In this document: positions 17,228-26,386 of the stretch, piece by piece
Numbering within the stretch: position 1 is the first letter of the stretch
Layout of the letters: every line of letters starts with the position of its first letter
Assembly (NCBI RefSeq): GCF_030544485.1
Contig: NZ_CP130610.1
Location: 4,186,623-4,250,622, forward strand
Direction: 5' to 3'
Length of the DNA: 64,000 nt
DNA from: Halomonas sp. HAL1
GTDB taxonomy: Bacteria; Pseudomonadota; Gammaproteobacteria; Pseudomonadales; Halomonadaceae
Program-made: the position numbers and the translations under genes
The notes under the pieces: model-generated
The model's database searches: none
The model's input: only the letters and a program-made list of their open reading frames with translations
What the model was told of the DNA's origin: nothing

Positions 17228-17902
17228 ATGCGCATTTTGCTGGTAGAAGACGACCCAAGCTTAGCCTCGGGTATCCGCTTAGCGTTAAAGCCCGAGCACT
17301 ACACGGTGGATCACCTGAGCGACGGCACTACCGCGCTGAATGCGCTAACAGAGGGAGAACCCTTTGATGCGGTGATTCTTGACCTGGGGCTGCCGCGCAT
17401 GGATGGCATGGCGGTATTAAACGCTGTCAGGCGCCACGGCAGTCAGGTGCCCATTTTAGTACTGACGGCCCGCGACGCGGTGGATGACCGCATCGCGGGG
17501 CTGGATGCTGGCGCCGATGATTATTTAACCAAACCGTTTGAAGTGGCTGAGCTTAAAGCCCGATTACGCGCCTTGCTGCGCCGCAGCCAAGGCCAGATCA
17601 GCAGCATATTGAGCTGTCGTGGTATCCGCCTGGACCCGCACACCTTTAACGTCAGCTATCAAGACCAAGATGTGAGCTTGTCGCGGCGCGAGTTGACGCT
17701 ACTGCAAGAGTTTATGAGCCACCCGGGCCGGGTGTTTACCCGCGATACCTTGACCCGCTTGGTCTACGGCTGGGACGAGGATGTCGAGAGCAATGCCATT
17801 GAAGTCCATATCCACCATTTACGACGCAAGCTATTCACCGACGTCATCCGCACGGTGCGCGGCATTGGCTATGTGATGGATAAGCCAAAGGATGACGTAT
17901 GA
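17228..17902 (+). CDS. OmpR-family response regulator (QseB/PmrA-like)
   Basis: A 224-residue response regulator with receiver (Asp8/Asp9, phospho-acceptor Asp52, Thr80, Lys102) and a C-terminal winged-helix DNA-binding domain (LSRRELTLLQEFM...RVFTRDTLTRLVYGWDEDVESNAIEVHIHHLRRKL). The last motif is typical of QseB/PmrA-type regulators. It lies 11 bp after the TPR gene and overlaps the kinase gene by ATGA. The direct-repeat boxes at 12891-12907 and 19322-19338 fit the known recognition pattern of this class and are its likely targets. Confidence 0.93.
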   Translation: MRILLVEDDPSLASGIRLALKPEHYTVDHLSDGTTALNALTEGEPFDAVILDLGLPRMDGMAVLNAVRRHGSQVPILVLTARDAVDDRIAGLDAGADDYLTKPFEVAELKARLRALLRRSQGQISSILSCRGIRLDPHTFNVSYQDQDVSLSRRELTLLQEFMSHPGRVFTRDTLTRLVYGWDEDVESNAIEVHIHHLRRKLFTDVIRTVRGIGYVMDKPKDDV

Positions 17903-19284
17903 CGTCTATTCGCCAACGCACCCTAGGACTGGCGCTACTGGTATTTGGCCTAAGCATGCTGGTAATCGGCTTTGTCAGCTACCGTTATGCCGCCCATGAA
18001 ATAGAAGAACTTTACGATGCCAGCCTGGCGCAGAATGCACGCTTGCTGGAAGGGTTGTTACAGGCACCACTGCCGGATGCTGACCGCAATGTGCTACTAA
18101 ACAGTCTGGAAAGCGCCTTGCAGCGCGCTCGTCAGTCCGACAAGCGCTTTGCGGGCCACCGTTACGAAAGCAAACTGGCCTTTCAGTTGTGGGAAAACGA
18201 GCAACTGCTGCTGCGCTCTGCCACGGCCCCTGAAGCCCCCCTTGCCCAACAGCCTATCGGCTACTCGACGCTGACCGTGGACGAGCACGATTGGCGAGTA
18301 TATGTGCTTGAAGTGCCGGACTCATCAAATCGTGTGGTAGTGAGCGAGCGCGAAGACGTTCGCGGGGAACTGATCAGGGCGGTAGCGCTCCGAACGCTGT
18401 TGCCCGACCTGATCGGCCTGCCACTCCTCTCCGCGCTGCTATGGTGGTCAATTGGCTGGGGACTGGCACCGTTATCCCGCATGGCCGAGCAGATTCGCAG
18501 TCGTGATCCGCACAATTTGCAGCCCTTGACGCTTAGCCCCTTGCCCCACGAGTTGGACACCATCGCCGGCGCGCTTAACCGGCTGTTAGAGCGCATCCGC
18601 ATCATGCGCGTACGCGAAAAGCGCTTCATTGCCGATGCCGCCCATGAGTTACGCACCCCCTTAGCAGTGCTTGACCTACACGCCCAGAACGCACTGACAG
18701 CCGATAATCTTGAAGATCGCCAGGAGGCGCTCAGCCACCTGCGCGGCGGCGTTGCCCGGGCCACGCGCTTGGTTACCCAGTTGTTAACGCTGGCGCGCCT
18801 GGACCCTGAAGAAGAGTCACAACCTGAGTACCGCGCCACCAACCTACTCAGTGAAGTGCGGGAAACCCTGGCCAAGCTTTCGCCGCTGGCCGCTGAACGC
18901 CAACAGCAACTGCTGCTAAACGCCGATGAGCAGGGGGAGTGGTCCATCACAGAAGAGCCCGGCGCGATTGAAACCTTGGTACAAAATCTGGTCGGTAATG
19001 CCATTCAGCACTCGCCCAACCAGAGCGCCATCAGCATCACGCTGGCGACGACGCCACACGGCTTTCAGCTCATGGTGGATGATCAGGGACCCGGCATCCC
19101 GGTCAATGAACGCAAAAAAGTGGTCGAGCGCTTTCAGCGCGCAGGCCCCAGCGCGGGTTCGGGGTTAGGGCTTTCCATCGTTGAGCGTTTGGTCACTCGC
19201 CATGGCGGCACTCTTCAACTTGATGATGCGCCCAGCGGGGGGCTACGCGTACGTATTGTTCTACAACGTACAGAAAAGCAATAA
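17899..19284 (+). CDS. Sensor histidine kinase (QseC-like)
   Basis: A 461-residue inner-membrane kinase with TM1 (about 9-30), a roughly 135-residue periplasmic sensor region, TM2 (about 168-190), a HAMP-like linker, and a HisKA domain with phospho-acceptor His249 in AAHELRTPL. The HATPase domain follows (NLVGNAIQHSP, DQGPGIP, GSGLGLSIV). Translationally coupled to the response regulator and forms with it a two-component pair. The sensed signal is unknown; being the last gene of the ligase/diiron/SDR operon suggests it detects either that product or an envelope condition. Confidence 0.93.
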   Translation: MTSIRQRTLGLALLVFGLSMLVIGFVSYRYAAHEIEELYDASLAQNARLLEGLLQAPLPDADRNVLLNSLESALQRARQSDKRFAGHRYESKLAFQLWENEQLLLRSATAPEAPLAQQPIGYSTLTVDEHDWRVYVLEVPDSSNRVVVSEREDVRGELIRAVALRTLLPDLIGLPLLSALLWWSIGWGLAPLSRMAEQIRSRDPHNLQPLTLSPLPHELDTIAGALNRLLERIRIMRVREKRFIADAAHELRTPLAVLDLHAQNALTADNLEDRQEALSHLRGGVARATRLVTQLLTLARLDPEEESQPEYRATNLLSEVRETLAKLSPLAAERQQQLLLNADEQGEWSITEEPGAIETLVQNLVGNAIQHSPNQSAISITLATTPHGFQLMVDDQGPGIPVNERKKVVERFQRAGPSAGSGLGLSIVERLVTRHGGTLQLDDAPSGGLRVRIVLQRTEKQ

Positions 19285-19321
19285 ATTTTTCTTTGCTTCC
19301 TAAGCTGAGTTTTATGGATCT

Positions 19322-19338
19322 CTTAAGGTTGTGATAAG
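19322..19338 (+). promoter_or_regulatory. Second putative PmrA/QseB-type box
   Basis: CTTAAG-GTTGT-GATAAG, the same half-site spacing as the box at 12891-12907, placed 77 bp before the CBS-domain gene and just after the kinase gene. It suggests that the CBS gene has its own promoter within the same regulon. One half-site deviates by one base from CTTAAG-like. Confidence 0.45.
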
Positions 19339-19415
19339 AATTGCATGCAACTGTGGAGGCACACTGCGAGCCAGATACCCACGGCTCGCTCTTTTCTCCA
19401 AATGGAGGTCCCCCG

Positions 19416-20015
19416 ATGAACCAAGTAACCTTTTCACCTAAGCCATTAGTTCAACTAGGCTCAACCCCTCTTTTGGCGATGCCTGCCCCACGGCGGCTGT
19501 TGCCCACCAGTCCTGCCATGACGGTGCTTACCGACTTTTCCCAGGTAATGCCGCAGTCGGTTGAAGCCGATACGCCTATCGACGAGGCACACCTTAAGAT
19601 GCGGCATGGCGGTGTACGGCTGTTGTTCGTCATGGATAAACAGGCGCACTGTATCGGCGTTATTACGTCGAAAGAAGTGATCGGTACCCGGCGCATCAAC
19701 CTGGCCATGCAGCAGCGTAACCTGACCCGTGCAGAAGTCACCGCTGAAATGATCATGACGCCATGGCACAAGCTGAGCGCTATGCCTGTCGCGCAACTGG
19801 CATCGCTGACCATCGAAGACCTAGTACTATCAATGGAAGCCGTTACCGACCAGCATCTGCTGATCACCGAGCAAAATGATAATCACGAACTTAGAATTCG
19901 CGGCATTATCTCAGCAAGCGATATACAGACGGCGGTAGGCAAAGAGATCAATCCGGTGCCGATGGCGAAAAGCTTTGCCGACATCTGCCATGTCGTAACC
20001 GGTCACGATCTATAA
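19416..20015 (+). CDS. CBS-domain protein
   Basis: A 199-residue soluble protein with a CBS-domain pair. The first is around VEADTPIDEAHLKMRHGGVRLLFVMDKQAHCIGVIT, the second around MTPWHKLSAMPVAQLASLTIEDLVLSMEAVTDQHLLIT ending GIISASDI. CBS pairs commonly bind adenine nucleotides and regulate partner proteins; no catalytic domain is attached. ATG 19416 follows TGGAGG with 7-base spacing; a longer open frame to 19341 lacks a site. It lies 131 bp after the kinase gene and is preceded by its own regulator-like box. Confidence 0.82.
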   Translation: MNQVTFSPKPLVQLGSTPLLAMPAPRRLLPTSPAMTVLTDFSQVMPQSVEADTPIDEAHLKMRHGGVRLLFVMDKQAHCIGVITSKEVIGTRRINLAMQQRNLTRAEVTAEMIMTPWHKLSAMPVAQLASLTIEDLVLSMEAVTDQHLLITEQNDNHELRIRGIISASDIQTAVGKEINPVPMAKSFADICHVVTGHDL

Positions 20016-20050
20016 CGCTTCAGCAGGGCTAGGCCTTTAGGTTAAATAGA

Positions 20051-20084
20051 AACGCCCTTCACCGATTTCTCGGTGAAGGGCGTT
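20051..20084. terminator. Bidirectional terminator between CBS gene and nhaD
   Basis: A 15-bp perfect stem (20051-20065 with 20070-20084, loop TTTC) between convergent genes. On the minus strand it is followed by T-rich sequence (complement of AAATAGAAA). Confidence 0.85.
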
Positions 20085-20124
20085 CGCATTTGAGGAGCGC
20101 TTTCTGTCTAGAGCTTCTTTTTGT

Positions 20125-21591
20125 CTAGAACATTGAGGCGTTAATCCACAAGTGGGTAACGATGCTAGCGGCATAGCCTAATAAAATGGCTGGCATCCAG
20201 CGAAGGTGAACGGCAAAGGTATAGATCCCCCGCGCCTGACCCATCAGGGCGACGCCCGCAGCGGAACCCATCGAAAGCAAGCTGCCGCCCACGCCTGCCG
20301 TCAATGTCACCAACAGCCAGTTGCCTTCCGACATATCGGGAGCCATGGAAAGTACCGCAAACATGACCGGGATGTTATCTACAACAGCCGAGATCAGGCC
20401 CAACACCACGTTAGCCCACACCGGGTTCCAGTTGCCGTAAAGTGTTTCGGAAAGCAGGCTGAGATAGCCCATAAAACCAAGCCCGCCGACACACATCACT
20501 ACCCCGTAGAAGAACAGCAGCGTATCCCATTCTGAGCGCGCAATACGGCTGAAAATATCAAATGGCACCACGCTACCCAGCTGTTCGAGCTTTTTCCAAT
20601 CGCCTCGGCGCGAATAGCGTTCACGTTTGCGTTCCAGCGAACGCGGTAGGCTGCGGCGCAGGTAGTAACCAAAGAACTGCAGCAAGCCTAGGCCAAACAT
20701 CATGCCCATGGCAGGCGGTAGATAAAGGATCGAGTGGCACAGTACGGAAATAGCCACCGTAATCAAAAACAGCACGATAATCCGCCGCGCGCCGCGCTTG
20801 AGCCAGACATTCTCTTGTAATGCGGCCGGCTGACGATTCGCGATAAAGAAATTCATGATCACCGCAGGCACCATGAAATTGACCACAGCCGGCACCAACA
20901 ATGCGAAGAAGCCTTCAAACGGTACTTGGCCCGCCTGCCACACCATCAACGTGGTGATATCGCCAAACGGGCTAAAGGCACCGCCTGCGTTAGACGCCAC
21001 CACCACGTTAACGCAGCAAAGGCCGATAAATTTCTTATCACCTTCAGCCACTTTGAGTACCACGGCACACATCAACATGGCGGTGGTCATATTGTTGGCG
21101 ATCGCCGAAATACCAAACGCCATGACGCCGGTAATCCAGAATAGGCTGCGATAACTGAAGCCTTTGCGCACCAGCCAAGAGCGCAGCGCATCGAATACAC
21201 GGCGCTCTTCCATGGCGTTGATATAGGTCATCGCGACCAGCAGGAACAGTAGCAGCTCGGCGTATTCAAGCAGCGTTTCACGGAAGGCGGTTTGCGCCTC
21301 TTCCGGCATGCCCGCTTGCACATAAACCCAGGCGACGAGCGCCCAGATAAGGCCTGCAGCGACCAAGACAGGCTTAGACTTACGCATGTGCAGTAACTCT
21401 TCAGTCATCACCAATGCATAGGCGAGCACGAAGATCACGACAGAAGAAATACCGGTTAGCGTGAGGGTAAGATCAAGTGGCCCGGCGGCGGCATAAGAGA
21501 GCGAAGGAAAGATAAAAAGCGAGCAGGCGAGCAACAGCCAAGCGACTCGGCTAGCGTAATGCCGAGTTGCGAGGACGTTTGGTGGTTTCAT
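20125..21591 (-). CDS. nhaD: Sodium/proton antiporter NhaD
   Basis: A 488-residue inner-membrane protein of the ion transporter superfamily with about 12-13 hydrophobic segments. It exchanges cytoplasmic Na+ (Li+) for protons. Typical NhaD stretches are GISAIANNMTTAML, NAGGAFSPFGDITTLMVWQ and SAVVDNIPVMFAVLSM, containing the conserved polar residues of the transport site. Family members are characteristic of halophiles and vibrios. The start could be ATG 21591 or the in-frame TTG at 21606; neither has a strong ribosome site. The convergent terminator at 20051-20084 ends the transcript. Confidence 0.95.
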   Translation of the reverse strand: MKPPNVLATRHYASRVAWLLLACSLFIFPSLSYAAAGPLDLTLTLTGISSVVIFVLAYALVMTEELLHMRKSKPVLVAAGLIWALVAWVYVQAGMPEEAQTAFRETLLEYAELLLFLLVAMTYINAMEERRVFDALRSWLVRKGFSYRSLFWITGVMAFGISAIANNMTTAMLMCAVVLKVAEGDKKFIGLCCVNVVVASNAGGAFSPFGDITTLMVWQAGQVPFEGFFALLVPAVVNFMVPAVIMNFFIANRQPAALQENVWLKRGARRIIVLFLITVAISVLCHSILYLPPAMGMMFGLGLLQFFGYYLRRSLPRSLERKRERYSRRGDWKKLEQLGSVVPFDIFSRIARSEWDTLLFFYGVVMCVGGLGFMGYLSLLSETLYGNWNPVWANVVLGLISAVVDNIPVMFAVLSMAPDMSEGNWLLVTLTAGVGGSLLSMGSAAGVALMGQARGIYTFAVHLRWMPAILLGYAASIVTHLWINASMF

Positions 21592-21675
21592 GGCAATATT
21601 ATCCAATCAGGAGGGAGAAAGACCGCCACGATCATAAGCACCCTAACGACATGCTGCAACGCAACGGTTGCGCAT

Positions 21676-21700
21676 AAGATGCGGCGTATTGCCGCATCTT
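21676..21700. terminator. Hairpin between glmS and nhaD
   Basis: 10-bp perfect stem (21676-21685 with 21691-21700, loop GTATT) in the gap between two minus-strand genes. There is no T run after it on the minus strand, so termination of glmS here is uncertain. Confidence 0.4.
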
Positions 21701-21748
21701 GTAAAGCGTTTTTGTTAGCTTAATGCTAAATATCATTTAGCGTATTAA

Positions 21749-23590
21749 TTACTCTACCGTCACGCTTTTAGCTAGGTTACGCGGCTGGTCAACATCCGTG
21801 CCTTTAAGCACGGCTACGTGGTAACTCAGCAGTTGTAGCGGCAGGGTATAGAGGAGTGGTGCCAGCGCTTCATGCACGTGAGGAAGCGTTATAACGCGAA
21901 TATCTTCCTGGGCATCCATACCCACGCTTTCATCGGCAAAGACGAACAGTTGGCCGCCGCGGGCGCGGACTTCCTGAAGGTTGGATTTTAGCTTTTCCAG
22001 CAGGTCGTCGTTGGGGGCAACCGAGATCACCGGCATTTCACTGTCCACCAACGCCAGCGGGCCGTGCTTTAACTCCCCGGCAGGATACGCTTCGGCATGA
22101 ATGTACGAGATTTCTTTAAGTTTAAGCGCGCCTTCCAGGGCAATCGGGTAGTGGGCACCGCGCCCAAGGAAGAGCGCATGATTTTTTTCCGCAAATGCCT
22201 GGGAAAGCATTTCGATCTGGCTGTCCAGCCCCAGCACCCGATGACACACCTCGGGCAACGTGCGCAGCGCGGCAATGATATCGGGATATTCAGCTTGGCC
22301 TTTTGCCTTACTAATGGAAAGCGTTAGCAGCATTAGCGCCACAAGCTGGGTAGTAAAGGCCTTGGTGGAAGCGACGCCTATTTCAGGGCCGGCACGGGTC
22401 ATTAAGGTGATATCAGATTCACGTACCAGCGAACTACCGGGCACGTTACAAATCGCCAATGTGCCCACATAGTTGAGCGTTTTGGCAAAGCGCAGCGCGG
22501 CCAGCGTATCCGCCGTTTCACCCGACTGGGAAAGCGTGACAAACAGCGTACCTTCGGGTACGACGGGGTGGCGGTAACGGTACTCAGAGGCCACTTCAAC
22601 CTGAACCGGCACACCGGCGTAACGCTCTAGCCAGTAACGCGCCACCAGCCCGGCGTGGTAGCTGGTGCCGCAGGCGATGATATGCACCTGACGGGTACGT
22701 TGGAAAAGCGCTTGGGCATCGGGGCCAAAGCTCTCCACCAGCACGCTTTTGGCGCTCAGCCGCCCTTCCAATGCCGCTTCGATCACCTTCGGCTGCTCAA
22801 AAATTTCCTTAAGCATAAAGTGTCGGTATTCGCCTTTGCTGGCAGCACCGTCACCGTGCTCAAAAGTCTGTATAGGACGCTCAACGCGGTTACCATGACG
22901 ATCCACAATGTGAATAACGCCCTGCTCGCGTAGCTCAACCAGGTCGCCTTCTTCAAGATAAATAAAGCGATCCGTCACTGGCAGCAGTGCCAGCGGGTCA
23001 GAGGCTAAAAAGGCTTCATTAATGCCCACACCCACCACCAGTGGGCTGCCCTGGCGGGCACCGACCACCACACCTGGTTCTTTAGCGCTCATCACACCCA
23101 AGGCATACGCACCACCTAAGCCGTTAACGATCTGTTGCGTCGCGTCAAACAGGGTGAGCCCATCGTTCAGCTTTTCGGCAAGTAAGTGGGCAATCACTTC
23201 GGTATCGGTTTCTGAGTTAAACGCGTAGCCGTTGCGCTGCAAGTTATCTTTTATATTCTCGTAGTTTTCAATAATCCCGTTATGCACCACCGCCACTTGG
23301 TTTTCATCAATGTGAGAGCCGCTATGATGCGGGTGGGCATTGGCTTCAGAGGGTTTGCCGTGGGTTGCCCAGCGAGTATGCGCTATGCCTGAAAACCCGG
23401 GTAGTGCGTCAGCATCCAATTGCGCAGCTAGCGCCGCCACTTTTCCGAGCGCCCGGCGGCGGGTCAGTACGCCATCGCTAAACACCGTCATACCGGCCGA
23501 ATCATAGCCGCGATACTCCAGGCGTTTTAGTCCTTCTAATAGAATTTCTTGGACGTTGCGCTGGGCAACGGCGGCAACAATGCCACACAT
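21749..23590 (-). CDS. glmS: Glutamine-fructose-6-phosphate aminotransferase (isomerizing)
   Basis: Makes glucosamine-6-phosphate from fructose-6-phosphate and glutamine, the first step to UDP-GlcNAc. The mature protein starts at Cys2 (MCGIVAAVAQRNV), the glutamine-hydrolysing nucleophile, which decides the ATG at 23590 over the one two codons upstream; AGGAGAGTG precedes it. The 613-residue product has an N-terminal amidotransferase domain (GYDSAGM, HTRWATHG) and two SIS sugar-binding domains (ACGTSYHAG, SQSGETADT). It ends LAKSVTVE, the usual GlmS C-terminus. It lies 180 bp after glmU on the same strand; the AT-rich gap may contain its own promoter. Confidence 0.97.
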   Translation of the reverse strand: MCGIVAAVAQRNVQEILLEGLKRLEYRGYDSAGMTVFSDGVLTRRRALGKVAALAAQLDADALPGFSGIAHTRWATHGKPSEANAHPHHSGSHIDENQVAVVHNGIIENYENIKDNLQRNGYAFNSETDTEVIAHLLAEKLNDGLTLFDATQQIVNGLGGAYALGVMSAKEPGVVVGARQGSPLVVGVGINEAFLASDPLALLPVTDRFIYLEEGDLVELREQGVIHIVDRHGNRVERPIQTFEHGDGAASKGEYRHFMLKEIFEQPKVIEAALEGRLSAKSVLVESFGPDAQALFQRTRQVHIIACGTSYHAGLVARYWLERYAGVPVQVEVASEYRYRHPVVPEGTLFVTLSQSGETADTLAALRFAKTLNYVGTLAICNVPGSSLVRESDITLMTRAGPEIGVASTKAFTTQLVALMLLTLSISKAKGQAEYPDIIAALRTLPEVCHRVLGLDSQIEMLSQAFAEKNHALFLGRGAHYPIALEGALKLKEISYIHAEAYPAGELKHGPLALVDSEMPVISVAPNDDLLEKLKSNLQEVRARGGQLFVFADESVGMDAQEDIRVITLPHVHEALAPLLYTLPLQLLSYHVAVLKGTDVDQPRNLAKSVTVE

Positions 23591-23770
23591 AATCACTCTC
23601 CTAGGTTATTAACCAAAGCACTTTTCGCTCGCCGACTTTTCGTATAAACCCTACTCAACCAATCCGCAGAACGGTAAAACGACGGCCATTGATTATGAAT
23701 ACGGCTTTTTAATGATTATTAGCACTATTTTAAAACCAATTTAATAGCCATTTTAAGAACTAATAATGAA

Positions 23771-25141
23771 TTATGGCTCTGTACGCTTGCTGGGACGCAG
23801 CCAGTCAATTTTTTCTAACTGGCGACTACGCGTGACGGCTAAGGCGTAATCGGTCACGTCTTTAGCAATCGTCGACCCTGCCCCTATGGTAGCGCCTTTG
23901 CCTACCGAAACAGGCGCGACCAAGGCTGTGTTCGAGCCAATAAAGGCATTATCACCAATCTCTGTGTGGTGTTTGTTAGCACCGTCGTAGTTGCAGGTAA
24001 TAGTGCCCGCACCAACGTTCACATCCCGGCCTAAGCGTGCGTCACCTACATAGCTTAGGTGATTAATCTTACTACTCTCACCGACATCGGCATTTTTGGT
24101 TTCAACAAAATTGCCCACCTTGGCTTTTACCGCCAACCGCGTCCCTGGACGTAGCCGCGCAAAGGGGCCGATCTGGTTCAGGCCCGCTGCCACGGTGCCC
24201 TCTATCACACTATGGGTGTCTACCATGCTTTCAGCACCAATGGTGCTATTTTTAATCACACAGTAAGGGCCAATACGCACGCCTTCACCAAGCTCAACGT
24301 CGCCTTCAAAAACGCAGCCCACATCAATGAAGACATCATGACCGCAGGTTAAACGCCCGCGCACATCCAAGCGTGCGGGGTCGGCAAGCGCCACGCCCTC
24401 TGCCATCAGCTTATCGGCAAGCTGCTGCTGATAAGCACGTTCCAGGCGGGCCATTTGTGCGCGATTATTAACCCCTTCCACTTCAACCGCAGTGGCTGGC
24501 TGGGTCGTGCATACCTTGATGCCTTCATCGGCGGCCATGGCGATCACATCGGTCAGGTAGTACTCACCCTGGGCATTCTCGGCGGAAAGCTGCGGTAACC
24601 AGCGTTTTAACTGAGCGCTGGTCATAGCCATAATACCGGTATTGCATTCGGTGATCTCAAGCTGGGCACTGTTGGCATCTTTTTGCTCAACGATCGCCAC
24701 CGCCTCACCCGCCTCGTTGCGCACAATCCGACCATAGCCCGTTGGGTCATCCAGCGTCACCGTCAACAGCCCGATGTGCTGTTCATCCACTTGGGCCAAC
24801 AGCTCCCTCAGTGAATCACGCTGTAACAGGGGGACATCGCCATAGAGGATAAGCACCTTGCCGCTACCGAGCTGCTCAAGCGCTTGGGCCACCGCGTGAC
24901 CGGTGCCTTTCTGTTCGGCCTGCACCGCAAACTGCACCGCAGTGTCGGCCAGCGCCTTGCGCAGCTGTTCTGCACCATGACCGATGACAACATGGGTACG
25001 ATCAGGCTGCAGCCCTGAGGCTGTCTCCAGTACATGCTGAACCATTGGCTTACCTGCCAAGGTATGCAGTACTTTAGGGGTTTGAGAACGCATACGCGTA
25101 CCTTTACCCGCGGCGAGAATGACGATATCTAGTTCATGCAT
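23771..25141 (-). CDS. glmU: Bifunctional UDP-GlcNAc pyrophosphorylase / GlcN-1-P acetyltransferase
   Basis: Final two steps to UDP-GlcNAc. The 456-residue product has an N-terminal nucleotidyltransferase domain with LAAGKGTRMRS, and YGDVPLL. A C-terminal left-handed beta-helix follows with acetyltransferase motifs (NFVETKNADVGESSKINHLSY as two consecutive parts, NVGAGTITCNYDG). ATG 25141 is 6 bases from AGGTGA; an in-frame GTG three codons upstream overlaps apbE. It starts 1 bp after the apbE stop, so the two are probably co-transcribed. Confidence 0.97.
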   Translation of the reverse strand: MHELDIVILAAGKGTRMRSQTPKVLHTLAGKPMVQHVLETASGLQPDRTHVVIGHGAEQLRKALADTAVQFAVQAEQKGTGHAVAQALEQLGSGKVLILYGDVPLLQRDSLRELLAQVDEQHIGLLTVTLDDPTGYGRIVRNEAGEAVAIVEQKDANSAQLEITECNTGIMAMTSAQLKRWLPQLSAENAQGEYYLTDVIAMAADEGIKVCTTQPATAVEVEGVNNRAQMARLERAYQQQLADKLMAEGVALADPARLDVRGRLTCGHDVFIDVGCVFEGDVELGEGVRIGPYCVIKNSTIGAESMVDTHSVIEGTVAAGLNQIGPFARLRPGTRLAVKAKVGNFVETKNADVGESSKINHLSYVGDARLGRDVNVGAGTITCNYDGANKHHTEIGDNAFIGSNTALVAPVSVGKGATIGAGSTIAKDVTDYALAVTRSRQLEKIDWLRPSKRTEP

Positions 25142-25142
25142 G

Positions 25143-26303
25143 TTATTCACCTGTTACGGGTTGGTTGGTGGGCGCCGGAGTAGGGAGTTGTTCAATACCC
25201 AGCTCATCAACCAGTGATTCACCGAAATAGTTAACAAATTCAGGCGTAGCGATGCTGCGCCACTGCTCCCCCTCGCGAACGAGCAGAAGTACTTTGAGAT
25301 TATTCTCAATGGCCATTTGCATAGCGTCTTGCTCGCCGACGACTAATAGTGCCGTCGCCCAAGCATCCGCCCAAGCGTTAGAGGGGTGGAAGACTGACAC
25401 CGACGCTAATTGGTGAGTGACGGGTCGGCCTGTGCGCGGGTCAATGGTATGGGAGAAGCGCTCACCCTCTACTTCAAAATAGTTGCGATAGTCACCCGAA
25501 GTAGCGACTGACATGCTTTCTAACGGAATAATATGCTGTGCACGTTGCTGGCCATCTTCGGGGACTTCAATGCCAATTCGCCACGGCGTCTGTTCGTCTT
25601 CATCGCGTACGCCACGGGCGATCAGGTCGCCACCTAAATTGACTAAGTAGTGCTCAATACCCTGTTGATCCAAGTACGTGGCCACCCGGTCCGTGGCATG
25701 GCCTTTGGCCACACCGGAAAGATCGACAAACACATCGCGAGTACGCCTTGCCTGCATATTTTGACTATCGAGCTCTACGGCATCAAAACCCACTCGGGCA
25801 AGCTGCTCGGCCAGCAACGCATCAGCAGGTACCTCTTCAGGCCGGGACCCGGGGCCGAAGCTCCATAAATTAACTAGGTCACCCACCGTAATATCAAAGG
25901 CACCTTGGCTAGCTTCAGCCACCGACTGGCTGATGGCCAATACTTCAATCAGTTCGTTGGAGAGGGGTTGCCACTCGTCTACAGGAGCCTCGTTAAAGGC
26001 GATCAGTTCGGAATCGTCACGGTAGGTGGACATCGCCTGATCAACGCTCTCCAGCTCTGCTTTGAAACCCTCTTCCAGTTCAAGCGACTCACCCTGAGTG
26101 AGCGGATCCATAATGGTGACTTGATAAAAGGTGCCAAAAATATTGCCGTCAAAACGGACGGGGGATTCCAGCGGACGATCACTCTCGGAACAGCCAGGCA
26201 ATATCAGCAGAGCACCCAGCAATACGCCTAACACTATTAATTTCCTTCCCCACCTTTCTACCAACTCATTTTTGCCAGACTTTTTCTTTTCAGACCTGTT
26301 CAT
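25143..26303 (-). CDS. apbE: FAD:protein FMN transferase (ApbE family lipoprotein)
   Basis: A 386-residue enzyme that attaches FMN covalently to Thr/Ser of target flavoproteins in the periplasm. It has a lipoprotein signal with lipobox LPGC (about 35-38) and family motifs: MSTYRDDSELIAFN, DLSGVAKGHATDRV, YLVNLGGDL and SHTIDPRTGRPV near the Mg site. An unusual basic N-terminal stretch (NRSEKKKSGKNE) precedes the hydrophobic segment. The ATG has AAGG upstream. Targets such as Nqr or Rnf subunits are not in this window, and pairing with glmU is an odd neighbourhood. Confidence 0.93.
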   Translation of the reverse strand: MNRSEKKKSGKNELVERWGRKLIVLGVLLGALLILPGCSESDRPLESPVRFDGNIFGTFYQVTIMDPLTQGESLELEEGFKAELESVDQAMSTYRDDSELIAFNEAPVDEWQPLSNELIEVLAISQSVAEASQGAFDITVGDLVNLWSFGPGSRPEEVPADALLAEQLARVGFDAVELDSQNMQARRTRDVFVDLSGVAKGHATDRVATYLDQQGIEHYLVNLGGDLIARGVRDEDEQTPWRIGIEVPEDGQQRAQHIIPLESMSVATSGDYRNYFEVEGERFSHTIDPRTGRPVTHQLASVSVFHPSNAWADAWATALLVVGEQDAMQMAIENNLKVLLLVREGEQWRSIATPEFVNYFGESLVDELGIEQLPTPAPTNQPVTGE

Positions 26304-26338
26304 AGCAGCCTTGCCCTGGAAATAAAACTCTAAAAATT

Positions 26339-26366
26339 AAGCTATTAAAATCAAGCTATTAAAATC
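26339..26366. repeat. 14-bp tandem direct repeat, AT-rich
   Basis: Two perfect end-to-end copies of AAGCTATTAAAATC in the gap between apbE and uppP. A third diverged copy (AAGCTGTTAAAAAT) begins at 26381 and overlaps the uppP stop codon. Likely a slippage product of the 3' end of uppP. Confidence 0.7.
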
Positions 26367-26386
26367 ATTTTTTTGAAAAAAAGCTG

